Positions 10,001-18,253 of a stretch of DNA of 45,198 bases are shown one piece after another. Position 1 is the stretch's first letter. Each line of letters begins with the position of its first letter. The stretch spans positions 33,654-78,851 of the forward strand of contig MLAK01000681.1 of assembly GCA_001839685.1 (NCBI GenBank), written 5' to 3'. This DNA comes from Tritrichomonas foetus (lineage: Eukaryota; Parabasalia; Tritrichomonadida; Tritrichomonadidae). The position numbers and the translations under genes were made by a program. The notes beneath the pieces are model-generated. The model was not told where the DNA came from and searched no databases. It saw nothing but the letters and a program-made list of their open reading frames with translations.

Positions 10001-10212
10001 CTCTTTTGGGATTCCAACAAACCTACTGTCAATTTAGCGTTTTAATTGAAGTGGAAATCAAAAGTCGGGCATTGTATTGGTGGGAAGAGTTTCTTGCGGC
10101 CTACATTGCAATTGTTCTGTTGCTGAATGTTGGAATATACGTATTTTGGACCAATTTCAAGTATTCGTTCTCTGAATTTTTGTACGAAATGAAGAGAATG
10201 GGACGTTGCTGA
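7042..10212 (+). CDS. CatSper delta/epsilon-like auxiliary subunit (type I membrane protein)
   Basis: A 1056-aa protein with a signal peptide (residues 1-14, cleavage near AHA/QS), a very long lumenal or extracellular part with many N-x-S/T sites and cysteines, one membrane span at about 1017-1036 and a 20-residue basic tail. Residues about 330-640 look like repeated beta strands, compatible with a propeller. The C-terminal third carries blocks that match, from memory, the conserved region of CatSper delta/epsilon: ISVQCRP (807-813, family V-G-C-P-P), CLRQPQNYS (918-926, family C-R-x-Q-P-Q-N-W-S), then INFIGKRNFYVFNLTLL (973-989) and YCQF (995-998), matching the family I-F-x-Q-R-N-G-x-Y-x-F-x-L-x-V-V and Y-C-x-L before the membrane span. 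CatSper auxiliary subunits form the extracellular canopy of the flagellar calcium channel. The 5' coding end is richer in GC. Alternative: a generic surface glycoprotein. Confidence 0.7.
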   Translation: MLSLFFLIFAHAQSDKVGMYGIFGPVGAPSTFVPGPYSTMTAECRSPTNCSGTWKISAGCWITTNNTSPNIRFVCSQSGFHSIRMDPFSDDDSSSGNGNLSNSQYSSLSFNFEIGKRRRDYIWYIIPDDPVESNFCAKTTLCFPDSNSEIPVKIWISSLVHSSSFQEDPNEYFHISTSPSNESKAITKRFYKLGEVPILTVDGHSYKEEFIFDENQNLWKGNVRLNDQFPHQFILHGNDVADYFSDVSNLTGYFYYTGLIPGFESLFSSAGTTKQSSLLNSHSHKSELLETDSKKQIKQKNNESVTKLFSNLFYSFDNQISDENSIYYLSNNISSSRSTISFCGCFPNIASYNLENDFFITLSNFEAISHVKMNGNDNKLLSIDFNPHYVYAIDSNKKLYYSNGGQWSVIENLNITDNSQVKTSKMCAIAPTSDNKLSPENDYFAVLHNHTTIRVYFSIDEMRFNDYDLSSKTDKIYDFCINSYLLLVIYDLKDSDKLGMTLFDLKLGGSTDQEEVRFLNPKLQTTKSGGFFIYGNKLCFTSDLFSVKYITIPDFFPEENIINLVCTDNNFAFVTDKQRIFYGEMLDLSVINLWSPSNSESLNIFFKGDTLYSIYLEEVNQTQNIDTFQRIVNQNERYGDDDVIYQVKTQFIFANNKELLESQAFCLDCPDHEEYVYIDLDQNLSMSFNVAVFHSEPLMSTVQSPSLVKVDSTYTLETVSCGKLIQLMAQSNRHNINAVEYPNPINTEIEAITKSSCSLYHLNFTASPTGRFQNNYTDSILKTTGSGVVHVILEQGKKTSFAERYQISVQCRPDTRLKIVSGDEYCYSGFLSNQGTNLEDENQENEGEVEDVNSKCTFNALYGLSNFKPKLYLVDGDEEREEVIEDFVLIPVPSMFNEDENEWMPDYEYTVNVNDANCLRQPQNYSNIKKDGIELSKSTYKHCFEPEFDQNGKIIEFDKNQYYEIMNSTSNSINFIGKRNFYVFNLTLLGFQQTYCQFSVLIEVEIKSRALYWWEEFLAAYIAIVLLLNVGIYVFWTNFKYSFSEFLYEMKRMGRC

Positions 10213-10550
10213 GTATTATTTACTTTTGTTTATTACACACGGTTTTTATTGTTTTATAAATTGTTATTAGATTTTCCTTATCTATTTTCGATTTATTTTC
10301 TCTTTATCTTCACACTAATTCAAGAAATAAAATTAAATTTAGTGAATATCGTTATTGTTACCAATCTTATTATATTGAGTGCTGTGGAAAAAAAAAAATA
10401 GTTCATTTTTATGAACTCAATTTGTTATTTTAAGTCTATTTTCTCTTTATATCATGGGAAAAAAATTCATATGTATAAAACCAGATTTATATTTATTTAC
10501 CGATAAAATTTACAATATTCCATACTTTACAAAACCTATGTAGAAATATA
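10213..10550. other. Convergent 3' intergenic region
   Basis: Spacer between the convergent CatSper-like and PIAS-like genes. It is AT-rich with an A10-type run near 10389. No gene, repeat or recurrent motif is seen. Confidence 0.5.
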
Positions 10551-11957
10551 TTATGGTTTCACCTTGAAGAAGTATTGTCCATCAACGCGAAGGTCTTCTG
10601 CACTTAACGCTTTCATGCATATTGGACATACCCACCTATTCAATTTCACCGCACTGCACACATAACCAGTAAGATCAAAACATTCGCCATGATTGCAATT
10701 CGTTCCCCTTGCTGGAATAGAAACAATTTTCTTTGTTAGAGGGCATATACCTTTTGAGCTACATACTGCAGAATTACTATTTGATGAATTAGAATTTTGT
10801 CCATTTGAACTTTGTTGAGAAGTCAAGAATTCTTTTGGCTCAGGTGAATCTCTTGTCACTATATCATCAACAATACGTGGTATTGGAATTTTCTTCAACC
10901 ATCGAACAACAGCAATTACAGGAACTGATGGCTCAGTCTGCTTGACTTGAAAAGTCCCATTCTTGCATATGAATTCAGACACTGTGCACCACAATGTTGG
11001 CTCAGAAAGCACAACATAAGCTTGGCCAAGTAAGAATGAAATCGTTTTGAGTGGCGAATCCAAAAAAACAGGAGCAAACTGCAAAATCGGAATACAGTTT
11101 GGTGCTGGATTCAAAAGAGTGAACTCAAAAACATCTGATGGGGTTTTAGCTTGGATCATAACTGGGCCAAACGCAAGCGGGTGCTCGGTCGTTTCATACA
11201 GGCACGAAGGGGAGGTCTTCAGAACTTTCCCTGCGATTCCAGGAGGAAGAAGCTGCATCTGCGCCTCATCAATTGGCGGCTCTTCGGATTCGCCGTTATC
11301 AACAGATAATAATTTTTTGAGATTCACTGAAAATTGAACAACCATCGTTTGCTGGGTCGGCCCGAATGTTTCCAAAAACAAAATCAGCCGCTGAATGAGC
11401 GCCATTTTGTTGCCGCCCGTCGGTAATGAATAGTCTCGCAGTAATTGCCTTAAATGCGAAATTGAAAGGAGTTTCAAGCCGCGCGAAAGAAGTGTGATTG
11501 ATGTTTGTTTTGGCTGAGGCCCACAATTTGGATCGTCTGGGTTTCCTGAGGAATTATTTGAATCGTTCGAACTATCGGCTTCGTTTTGATTTGTACTGTT
11601 TTGTTTTGTATTGTTTTCGTCGTTTTGAGTAGGAGTTTCTGAGGCTTTTTGGTCGACTTCGTTTGACTCATTTTTTTGGTCATTTTTAGGGCTGGATGAG
11701 TGAATCGGATCTGCGTCGGCTGGATTGTTGGAATTGGGTTGAATCGGGGTGGGCGGGCTTGGAATTGTTGGTGTGATATTGTTTAGGTCGGAATCGTTGG
11801 CCGTGCTGTCTACTACCGAGGATGATTGTTGCTGATTGGCTGCAGCTGTCGAACTTGGATTAACTGAAGGAAAATCTGGTTGGTTTTGAATTTGTGGCTT
11901 GACTTGGACTGGCGGTGGAATAGTAGAGGCAGGAATTGTCGGTTGTTGTTCATTCAT
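10551..11957 (-). CDS. PIAS/Siz-type SUMO E3 ligase (SAP + SP-RING)
   Basis: A 468-aa protein, numbered from the first ATG at 11957; the frame is open 16 codons further but only from a TTG. Residues 1-150 are disordered and Pro/Gln/Asn/Ser-rich. A SAP-type DNA-binding helix pair follows at about 160-200 (LSISHLRQLLRDYSLPTGGNK). Residues about 205-370 are in the position of the PINIT domain. An SP-RING (Miz) zinc domain lies at 405-447, with C405-P-L-T, C421, H423, C426, C444-P-I-C447 as the visible metal-ligand pattern. PIAS/Siz proteins transfer SUMO from Ubc9 to chromatin and transcription substrates. The order SAP-PINIT-SP-RING and the length are normal for the family, although the N-terminal tail before SAP is unusually long. 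The candidate promoter element is 91 nt upstream. Confidence 0.9.
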   Translation of the reverse strand: MNEQQPTIPASTIPPPVQVKPQIQNQPDFPSVNPSSTAAANQQQSSSVVDSTANDSDLNNITPTIPSPPTPIQPNSNNPADADPIHSSSPKNDQKNESNEVDQKASETPTQNDENNTKQNSTNQNEADSSNDSNNSSGNPDDPNCGPQPKQTSITLLSRGLKLLSISHLRQLLRDYSLPTGGNKMALIQRLILFLETFGPTQQTMVVQFSVNLKKLLSVDNGESEEPPIDEAQMQLLPPGIAGKVLKTSPSCLYETTEHPLAFGPVMIQAKTPSDVFEFTLLNPAPNCIPILQFAPVFLDSPLKTISFLLGQAYVVLSEPTLWCTVSEFICKNGTFQVKQTEPSVPVIAVVRWLKKIPIPRIVDDIVTRDSPEPKEFLTSQQSSNGQNSNSSNSNSAVCSSKGICPLTKKIVSIPARGTNCNHGECFDLTGYVCSAVKLNRWVCPICMKALSAEDLRVDGQYFFKVKP

Positions 11958-12047
11958 TTTGTCTTTTCCGATTTTTCGACTTTTTCCGATTTTCAATTTT
12001 TTCAATGTGTATTTTGAAACTCAAAATTTTTTTCTTAATATATATTT

Positions 12048-12056
12048 AACTTTTTC
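12048..12056. promoter_or_regulatory. Candidate promoter element AACTTTTTC
   Basis: Exact copy, 91 nt upstream of the SUMO ligase ATG. On the gene strand it reads GAAAAAGTT preceded by TCT. Confidence 0.45.
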
Positions 12057-12542
12057 AGATTATCTAACGATTATTTGACATTGAATTTGATGAGCGGAGA
12101 CCACTTAACCATTTAAATTTCATCTTATCTCTGGAAATTAAAATTAACGGTTATTGTACGTTAAGGAGTCCTATCAGATTATAAGCCTTTTTTTGTGTAA
12201 TGAAATTTTTGATAGTTAAATTGTCCATATCACATTCGGTGAATGTTCAGAAGTGAATCACGTCAGTAACTATATGATACGGTTAAAATAAATGCTTCAT
12301 ATGAATATAGTGCTATGTTCATGATAAAAACAATTTATATAGTTAAACAGTTGCTAACAGCGTGAATAAGACAAATTGAATAAAACAATAATTCAAAAAG
12401 TGGATTTTCGGTATAACTCTCATATCTTTTTATTTCTTTTACAGATTTCTCTAAAAATGTGGATAACATTTACTAATTCTAAAATCTGAAAATTGGGAAA
12501 AGATTGATGATAATGATAATAATTCCGTGAAATTGTCTGTTT

Positions 12543-12671
12543 TTATATATCTTCTGCATAATGAACCAATATTTGTGCCAAGAGATGAACAGGAAGTACC
12601 TGTTTATCTATTAATTCATGAATTACTCGGGCTTTGGTACATATTTCTTTAAGAGTTGGTATTCCGTTCAT
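12543..12671 (-). CDS. Small hypothetical ORF (42 aa)
   Basis: ATG at 12671 to TAA at 12543-12545. The 42 residues look like an amphipathic helical protein segment (IPTLKEICTKARVIHELIDK, then LPVHLLAQILVHYAEDI) rather than AT-rich noise, which usually yields Phe/Ile/Lys/Asn strings, and local GC is raised. An initiator-like TCACTT is found upstream on the same strand. It may be a micro-gene or the surviving piece of a decayed larger gene. No family is recognised. Confidence 0.35.
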   Translation of the reverse strand: MNGIPTLKEICTKARVIHELIDKQVLPVHLLAQILVHYAEDI

Positions 12672-12965
12672 ATTTATCAAAAAAAAGTGATTTGTCGTAT
12701 CATAGAAAATATTTTACGTCATTCAAATAGGCAAAAGTAAGAAAGGCAATTTTCTAAAAATCTGTAGAAAATTTTAGCGAAAAAATTCTTGACTGTATTT
12801 TCTTTACATTTTAAAATAAATTTTTGCAAAAGCTAAGCAAAATAAGACAAATGGGTAGTTTCATACGTTCTATTGTAATATTTATTGTTTGACTCTTCTC
12901 ACAAAAAGTTTGTATACTTAAAATGCTTTTCTCATAAAACAAAAGAATTTGGCGTTTAAAATTCT

Positions 12966-12974
12966 GAAAAAGTT
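12966..12974 (+). promoter_or_regulatory. Candidate promoter element GAAAAAGTT
   Basis: Exact copy, 84 nt upstream of the TPR gene ATG at 13058, followed by TCC. Confidence 0.45.
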
Positions 12975-13057
12975 TCCTTCAAACTTGAGGAAATAACTTG
13001 AACGGAAACTTTTCTTGTTATATATGACCAAATAAGTAAACAAAAACTATAGACCAG

Positions 13058-14737
13058 ATGTCAAGTGATAATACCCATCCCGTACAAAATTTATTGCGAC
13101 TTTTACAAAGATTAGAAAGCAGCGATAACTACGAATCTCCAGGCGATAATGATTATCCCAATTACCAGGTTCCATGCTCAATTGCTTCCGAAAGAGCATT
13201 TTTGAATGATGGTGGTCCAGTCGAGGACTACGTCGTTCGCGCCTTCACAATCGCAAATAAAGCAAAAGTCGCAATTGAGAAAAATGATATCCGCCAGGCA
13301 GAGAGAATGGGCTATCATGCGATTACAATCGATCCAGACTGCGTCGACGGATGGAGGATCTTTTCCACGACTCTCTATCCTCTTTGCGATGGTGACACAG
13401 TCATTTGCGCCATACGCGAGGTTATCAAATTTGCCCGCTCTAAATATAGAAAAACATATGTTGGTGATCAAGGAACTATCTATTCAATCTGTTGTTCAAG
13501 ACCATATGTGCGCATTCTTATGGATCTAGCCAGTATTGCTGCAAATTCCGAACAATTCGATGTTGTGATATATGCGTGTGAAGAAGGTTTAAGATTGAAC
13601 TATCGCGATAATAAGAGTGCTCGAAATTTATTACTCTTTTGTTATTTAAAGCTACTTGGAAGAGGAATGAAGTATCCAATGCATGTCAAGCCTCATCGAA
13701 CAGTCGATCATATTCATGAATTGATCAATGATTTTTTAAAAGAGGATCCACTTTTTGAGAACGCCAATTTGGTCGTTCGTTGGTCAGAAATTTTACTTGC
13801 GTATTATACCGAAAATCATCTCAACAAACAACCAGATGCTGGTAAAGATTGGCGATCTCTTGTAACAGCAGAAAATAACAAAAACGATGTTATATTTAAA
13901 GTGGTTTTCGGTGAACTCGACGTAAATAATATTCCACCGTCATGTCTCGAATATCCACTAAGTTATGAATCCGGCAATAAGAACGACGACTGTATACATT
14001 TTGGGAATGATCTTAAAGAATGCTTGCGAGATTGGCCATCCTTCCTCATCGACTTATGGAGATATATGCGAGGATCTGTACCAAAATCGTTTATTCATGA
14101 TGTCGAATCATCTGCGCCAAATCCACAAAGGGAGCTGACACCCGAATACAAAGCGCATAAGCAAGCCGTCGGTGAAAATTACCTCCAAAAAGGAAGAATA
14201 GAATTAGAGAATGGGAAATTTGTTGCTGCCCTCCGCTCCTTTTCTTTTTCAAAATTCATGTATTTCAAAGCAGCCCAGCCATCTCGCCGATGGTATCTTA
14301 ACACGCCATTTGCAGTCGTTTCTAATCGCGCGACATGCGCTTATTTACTTCGTATGTGGAATCTTGCTCGAATTGATTCTCGCTACACACTTGTAATGAA
14401 GCCAGACCACATTCAAACATACAAGCGCTTACCGAAATTTGCAGAAGTTTACAAGGCCCGCCAATTACAGTCTGAATTTGAAGCAATTGCAAAAGATGTC
14501 GCATCAAATCATGAAAAGAAAAAAGAGAATGAATGGCAGGAAATGGCAAAAACTGTAATTGGCCTCCTTTCAATTACTGCCTTAACACTTGCAGCAAAGA
14601 ATAAGCTCAAACAAAAAGCACGTGATCAAGCGATTGCAGTCGGAATCGAAGATATGTATACACCAGTTAATATTGATTGGGACATTCCACATATGTCATG
14701 GCTCAATAAAGAAAACATGGAAACTTACGTTGAATAA
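13058..14737 (+). CDS. TPR-repeat protein
   Basis: A 559-aa helical protein with tetratricopeptide-like pairs. Residues about 60-100 (NKAKVAIEKNDIRQAERMGYHAITIDPDCVDGW) read as a clear TPR. Residues about 150-195 (RPYVRILMDLASIAANSEQFDVVIYACEEGL, then RDNKSARNLLL) match the TPR variant often written P-x-D-N-x-x-x-R-x-L-L. Residues about 365-460 contain a third set ending NRATCAYLLRMWNLARIDSRYTLVMKPDHIQTYKR, which resembles co-chaperone TPRs (S-N-R-A-x-C, K-x-x-x-R). A moderately hydrophobic stretch near 503-520 (TVIGLLSITALTLAA) is too short to call a membrane span. It probably scaffolds protein interactions; the partner is unknown. GC is higher than in neighbouring genes along most of its length. 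Confidence 0.75.
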   Translation: MSSDNTHPVQNLLRLLQRLESSDNYESPGDNDYPNYQVPCSIASERAFLNDGGPVEDYVVRAFTIANKAKVAIEKNDIRQAERMGYHAITIDPDCVDGWRIFSTTLYPLCDGDTVICAIREVIKFARSKYRKTYVGDQGTIYSICCSRPYVRILMDLASIAANSEQFDVVIYACEEGLRLNYRDNKSARNLLLFCYLKLLGRGMKYPMHVKPHRTVDHIHELINDFLKEDPLFENANLVVRWSEILLAYYTENHLNKQPDAGKDWRSLVTAENNKNDVIFKVVFGELDVNNIPPSCLEYPLSYESGNKNDDCIHFGNDLKECLRDWPSFLIDLWRYMRGSVPKSFIHDVESSAPNPQRELTPEYKAHKQAVGENYLQKGRIELENGKFVAALRSFSFSKFMYFKAAQPSRRWYLNTPFAVVSNRATCAYLLRMWNLARIDSRYTLVMKPDHIQTYKRLPKFAEVYKARQLQSEFEAIAKDVASNHEKKKENEWQEMAKTVIGLLSITALTLAAKNKLKQKARDQAIAVGIEDMYTPVNIDWDIPHMSWLNKENMETYVE

Positions 14738-14787
14738 AAAGACTAATGGATTATTTCTATCTATATTTTTGTCGATCTCATCAATCA

Positions 14788-14808
14788 TTTTTTTTTTTTT
14801 TTTTTTTT
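14788..14808 (+). repeat. T21 homopolymer followed by CAG
   Basis: An uninterrupted run of 21 T in the 3' flank of the TPR gene, ending in CAG. It could be a length-variable microsatellite or a 3'-end signal. It resembles a pyrimidine tract plus AG acceptor, but no coding sequence follows. Confidence 0.7.
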
Positions 14809-14988
14809 CAGAATTCTAAATATAAATGTATGTTTACTCTTTAATCTTATCTATTTTATTGGAACATATATAATATCGCTGAAGTTTTTCCAATTGTTAA
14901 AGTGAATTGAAAAGAGCTCTAGAAAATAATATTAGTGATATCAGCATTGTTTAATATGAAAATATGATATTTTTCTTGGATTGGTTAG

Positions 14989-16068
14989 TTATGAGAGATA
15001 TCTTACATATTTAACAAAACCTGTAGGAGTTTGAGGTGGCTCAACTTTTCTGACTACCCATCCAATTTCTGGTTTTACACTCATCGTTTCTGGATCTTGA
15101 TTCATTCCAACAAATCCTGCTAAAATTTCACATTTGATTGGTTCAACAGTTTCAGGATTTTCGGGAGGAAAATAAACAATTAAGTTAAAAGGAACAGATA
15201 TCATTTCACTTGCTAATTTATCATACTGTGATATAGAATTTAAAGAGGTTCGACTTCCATCTTCTAAATACGGGAAAAATGCACAAATCCAACCATCAAT
15301 AAGTGATGGATTATATAATCCTGTTCCATCTTTATAACGAATCATTCTCAACCAAAATTCTTTATTAATATTGCCTGATTTTGTATTAATGATTTCTGTA
15401 ATGATTGGTTCTAATTTTTCAACCCACCAATCAAGATCGTATTTTTTAATGAAATTTAATTTTTCTAAAATATTTTTCCAATCTTCTAAAGTTCCTTCAA
15501 CATTAACGAATGGAATTCCACATCCACCCATTAATACTCGATATTTAAAATAATATTTCATTGCTGACATAATACTAATTTGAGATGCTGCAAGTGATAC
15601 TTGTGTTGTTGTAGTAAAATTTGATGATAAATGTTGAATTAAATCTTGACCAACATATGAACCTATTTGTTGAACAAAATCATCAAACATGTTCATCCAG
15701 TCACTAGGAGTTGTTAATTGAGGAAGCATATTCATTCTCGTTACTGTCAATGTTTTGTTTCCATCAAAATCAACAAACATTGATCTTAATTTTTCCGAAT
15801 TTTTCGCAACATGATAAGTAAAACCTTGATTAATTAATAACCAAATAATATCGGGACTAATTGTAATTGGACGATGTTGAACATATGCTTTAACAAATCC
15901 TTGAATAACTGTTTGATTTCCAAAATAAACCAAATCATCTTGAACTGAAGTTGAGTAATAATTTGGATAATTTTGTAACAGTTCTGAAGGTTTACAAGTA
16001 TCCCATAACTTATCTGGAATTTTTAAATCTTCTAAATGAATTGTAAGTCTACCATTATCGCCTATCAT
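14989..16068 (-). CDS. DUF4419-domain protein
   Basis: A 359-aa protein, counted from the first ATG at 16068; upstream the frame opens only at TTG. It spans nearly the whole DUF4419 domain. The recalled family hallmarks are visible: GFVKAYVQHRPITISPDIIWLLINQGFTYHV (about 55-85), NSEKLRSMFVDFDGNKTL, a Phe-Thr-Thr-Thr-Thr block (FTTTTQVSLAASQISIMSAM), the CGIP/EGTLEDW turn (YRVLMGGCGIPFVNVEGTLEDW), LDWWVEKLEPI, and the DGWICAFFPYL block near 265. The family is widespread in fungi, protists and bacteria, and its biochemical role is unknown. There is no signal peptide or membrane span. The gene is AT-rich throughout, unlike the GC-graded genes nearby. TCACTT upstream of the start fits an initiator. 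Confidence 0.9.
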   Translation of the reverse strand: MIGDNGRLTIHLEDLKIPDKLWDTCKPSELLQNYPNYYSTSVQDDLVYFGNQTVIQGFVKAYVQHRPITISPDIIWLLINQGFTYHVAKNSEKLRSMFVDFDGNKTLTVTRMNMLPQLTTPSDWMNMFDDFVQQIGSYVGQDLIQHLSSNFTTTTQVSLAASQISIMSAMKYYFKYRVLMGGCGIPFVNVEGTLEDWKNILEKLNFIKKYDLDWWVEKLEPIITEIINTKSGNINKEFWLRMIRYKDGTGLYNPSLIDGWICAFFPYLEDGSRTSLNSISQYDKLASEMISVPFNLIVYFPPENPETVEPIKCEILAGFVGMNQDPETMSVKPEIGWVVRKVEPPQTPTGFVKYVRYLS

Positions 16069-16833
16069 TGTATTGCTTATGAACAAAGTGAGGTGATTTT
16101 GGCATAATTATTTAATCAAAATTTAAACTTCGGATATTCAATCAAATTCTGAGGTCAGAATTTGACAATTGAAAATATGGCCAAAAATACCATTTTGACT
16201 TTCTTTTCGTGTGAAGTGAAACTTAAACAAATTTTTAATGATGTAATACCATAAGCAGTAGGAAAAATCGTTGAAAATCATTATCTCATGAGATTTCTCT
16301 GAGAAATACCAGAATAGGTTATGAAATATTATCAAGAGTCTAATTATCATAAAACTCACCCAGTCCAGTGATTTTTTTGTCTGGAGTGGATATTTGAGAG
16401 ATCAATGACATCATTATCACAGGTGAAATAATCTCGGTTTATTGTGAAATTGGAGGTAACATCAAAGATAAACAAATCAAATTCGTCCTAGTTTGTGGAT
16501 AATTTTTCGCGCAAAATTGAAAATAATAATTTTAAAAGAATGATATGTTTTTATAACATATTTTTCTCTTTTTTGAGATGCCATTATTATCAGAAATATA
16601 ATTATATTTAATTATTGTTTTTGATAATAATAATTGCCAAAATTATCATTTAATTTGATTTAATACAATTAAAGATAATTCTCTTCAAGTTCATTTTGTT
16701 GTGATTCAAGAAAGAATCAATATCTGGAAATGTTTGTTTGCAAAATGAAAATGTAACAAAATTGAATTACCAAGATACCAAACAGTTGATATAATATCCT
16801 TTGAATAGAATGATAAATTGAAATTTCGAATTA
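16069..16833. other. Intergenic spacer, extremely AT-rich
   Basis: Upstream region of the DUF4419 gene and spacer. It contains runs of TAAT/ATTA, and open frames here give only Phe/Ile/Lys/Asn strings. No motif copy is found near the start of the DUF4419 gene. Confidence 0.5.
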
Positions 16834-17062
16834 TCAACTTCGCATATTCGAGTGTGTAACGAAGACACGGGTGAAGTTGGGCTTATTGTTGCTCAACCTC
16901 TTCTTTAGATTGAAGAGGCTATATGGAGCAAGGTGTGAGATGCAGAGGAGAACCGTGAAGTTAACATCACTCTGTACGGAAGTGTGACGAATTGGTGCTT
17001 CTCCAAGTAGTTTGAAATCTACGTGAAGAAGTCTGCATGCATATAAGTGTAATGGCAGGAAG
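16834..17062. other. GC-raised island of unknown nature
   Basis: A 230-nt block with clearly higher GC than the flanking AT-rich spacer. It is open on the minus strand for about 86 codons, but without an early ATG (open end at a TTG). Its translation looks protein-like in part (ACRLLHVDFKLLGEAPIRH). The plus strand has several stops. It may be a fragment of a decayed gene or mobile element, or a non-coding RNA; I recognise none. Confidence 0.4.
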
Positions 17063-17418
17063 TTTTCTTTTTTTTTTTCGAAATTGTAAAACAATTAATT
17101 TTAATCAAAGGAAACATATCTGATTAGGGAAAACATAGATATATTGTTTAAACTCAGATCACAACTGTTTTTGAATGTAAATTTGTTACAATTTATTGTT
17201 CATTTGATTATTATCCGATGGATGACAATATGAAAAAAGCGATGGAGCCTACCGCTATTGTAAATTCCTAAATGAAAATCTATTATTTCATTTGACTTGA
17301 AAATCATTTTTTTAAATCATATTCATAAAGATGACTTGTCAACAAAAACGAAAAATGCTTGAAAAATACTTTAAAAATAATTTTTTAATTGAAAAAATGT
17401 GCTAAAAAAAAGAAAGTA
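17063..17418. other. 3' intergenic spacer
   Basis: AT-rich spacer up to the stop codon of the CUE-domain gene. No gene or repeat is seen. Confidence 0.5.
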
Positions 17419-17925
17419 TCAAATTTGTGAGTATTGTTTTCCGTTCTTGAACCTGTCTTTGAACCTCTTCCATCCACTCTTTGATTTCTTCTTTCCAACT
17501 GTTGGCGTATTCGAGAAGGCTTCAAATGAATCAGCCTGGTAATCAGCTGGAGGTGGCGGCTGGTAAACGAATTCGGGTTCGCTGGTGATTGTTGGGGCTC
17601 CTGTATCGAATGATTCTTTAACAACTTGGGCGTTGGGAGGCCATCTTAAGAAATCGGCAGGAAAGATATGAACTGGAGCTTTCCTCTTAGAATGATGTTT
17701 GTGCTCTTTGTTCTTCGGCTTTGGCGATGGAGCTGGTGGCTGTGAATAAGAATTCGGACCTGCTTGCGAGGATTCTGGGGGAAGATCAAGTAAAACTGTT
17801 AAGGCTGCATCAACGACACCTTTTTTCTCTTTTAAAACTCGTTCAATGGTTGAAATTGAGTGCTGTGGAAGCATCTCCTTAAGTTGGTTTACATGGTTGC
17901 GAAAGTTTGGATCTTTCGATGACAT
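17419..17925 (-). CDS. CUE-domain ubiquitin-binding protein
   Basis: A 168-aa protein from the first ATG at 17925 (upstream frame opens at TTG). Residues about 8-48 form a CUE/UBA-like three-helix unit: HVNQLKEMLPQHSISTIERV followed by L-K-E-K-K-G-V-V-D-A-A-L-T-V-L-L-D-L. The Met-Leu-Pro and the terminal Leu-Leu match the CUE ubiquitin-binding patches MFP and LL. The remainder is Pro/Ser-rich and disordered, with a His/Lys stretch (KEHKHHSKRK), a tryptophan motif (DFLRWPP) and a basic C-terminus (GKKKSKSGWKRFKDRFKNGK). It is likely an adaptor binding mono-ubiquitin; the pathway is not evident. A motif copy lies 163 nt upstream. Confidence 0.75.
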   Translation of the reverse strand: MSSKDPNFRNHVNQLKEMLPQHSISTIERVLKEKKGVVDAALTVLLDLPPESSQAGPNSYSQPPAPSPKPKNKEHKHHSKRKAPVHIFPADFLRWPPNAQVVKESFDTGAPTITSEPEFVYQPPPPADYQADSFEAFSNTPTVGKKKSKSGWKRFKDRFKNGKQYSQI

Positions 17926-18087
17926 TATGTAAAATTTTTGATGGGACAAATTTACCCTCAAAATTGCTGATCTACAAATATTTCACCATGATTTTATGAA
18001 CTATTTCACCATATATTTTTACCGAATCACTGTAATTAATCCGATAAGTTTTATGAAATGCCATATGAAATATATTTTTCATCTTAT

Positions 18088-18096
18088 GAAAAAGTT
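18088..18096. promoter_or_regulatory. Candidate promoter element GAAAAAGTT
   Basis: Exact copy (context TTATGAAAAAGTTT), 163 nt upstream of the CUE gene ATG at 17925. Confidence 0.4.
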
Positions 18097-18253
18097 TCGT
18101 TGATTTAAACAAAGTAAGTCAATTTCACATTCCCCAAATCGAAAAAAACTTCTAAAAAGAAGAAAAACAAAAGACCAAACTCCAACTCATATGCACAAAA
18201 ATCGTTTCTATTTTATTAAAATTTAAATCGATAGATAAAAAGATAGAATTAAA

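Larger units (their letters stand above)
12057..13057. other. Divergent intergenic region, SUMO ligase / TPR gene
   Basis: About 1 kb of AT-rich DNA between divergent genes. It holds one small minus-strand ORF at 12543-12671 and GAAAAAGTT at 12966-12974. A related CAAAAAGTT lies at about 12902. No repeats or other genes are seen. Confidence 0.4.

Noticed and set aside
11951..12005. Longer N-terminus of the SUMO ligase from TTG 12005
   Set aside because: A eukaryotic gene should start at ATG; the first in-frame ATG is 11957. The same correction was made for the genes starting at 16068, 17925, 18694, 28031 and 40122.
14788..14810. T21 plus CAG as a splice acceptor
   Set aside because: No coding sequence follows and the upstream gene already ends at a normal stop.
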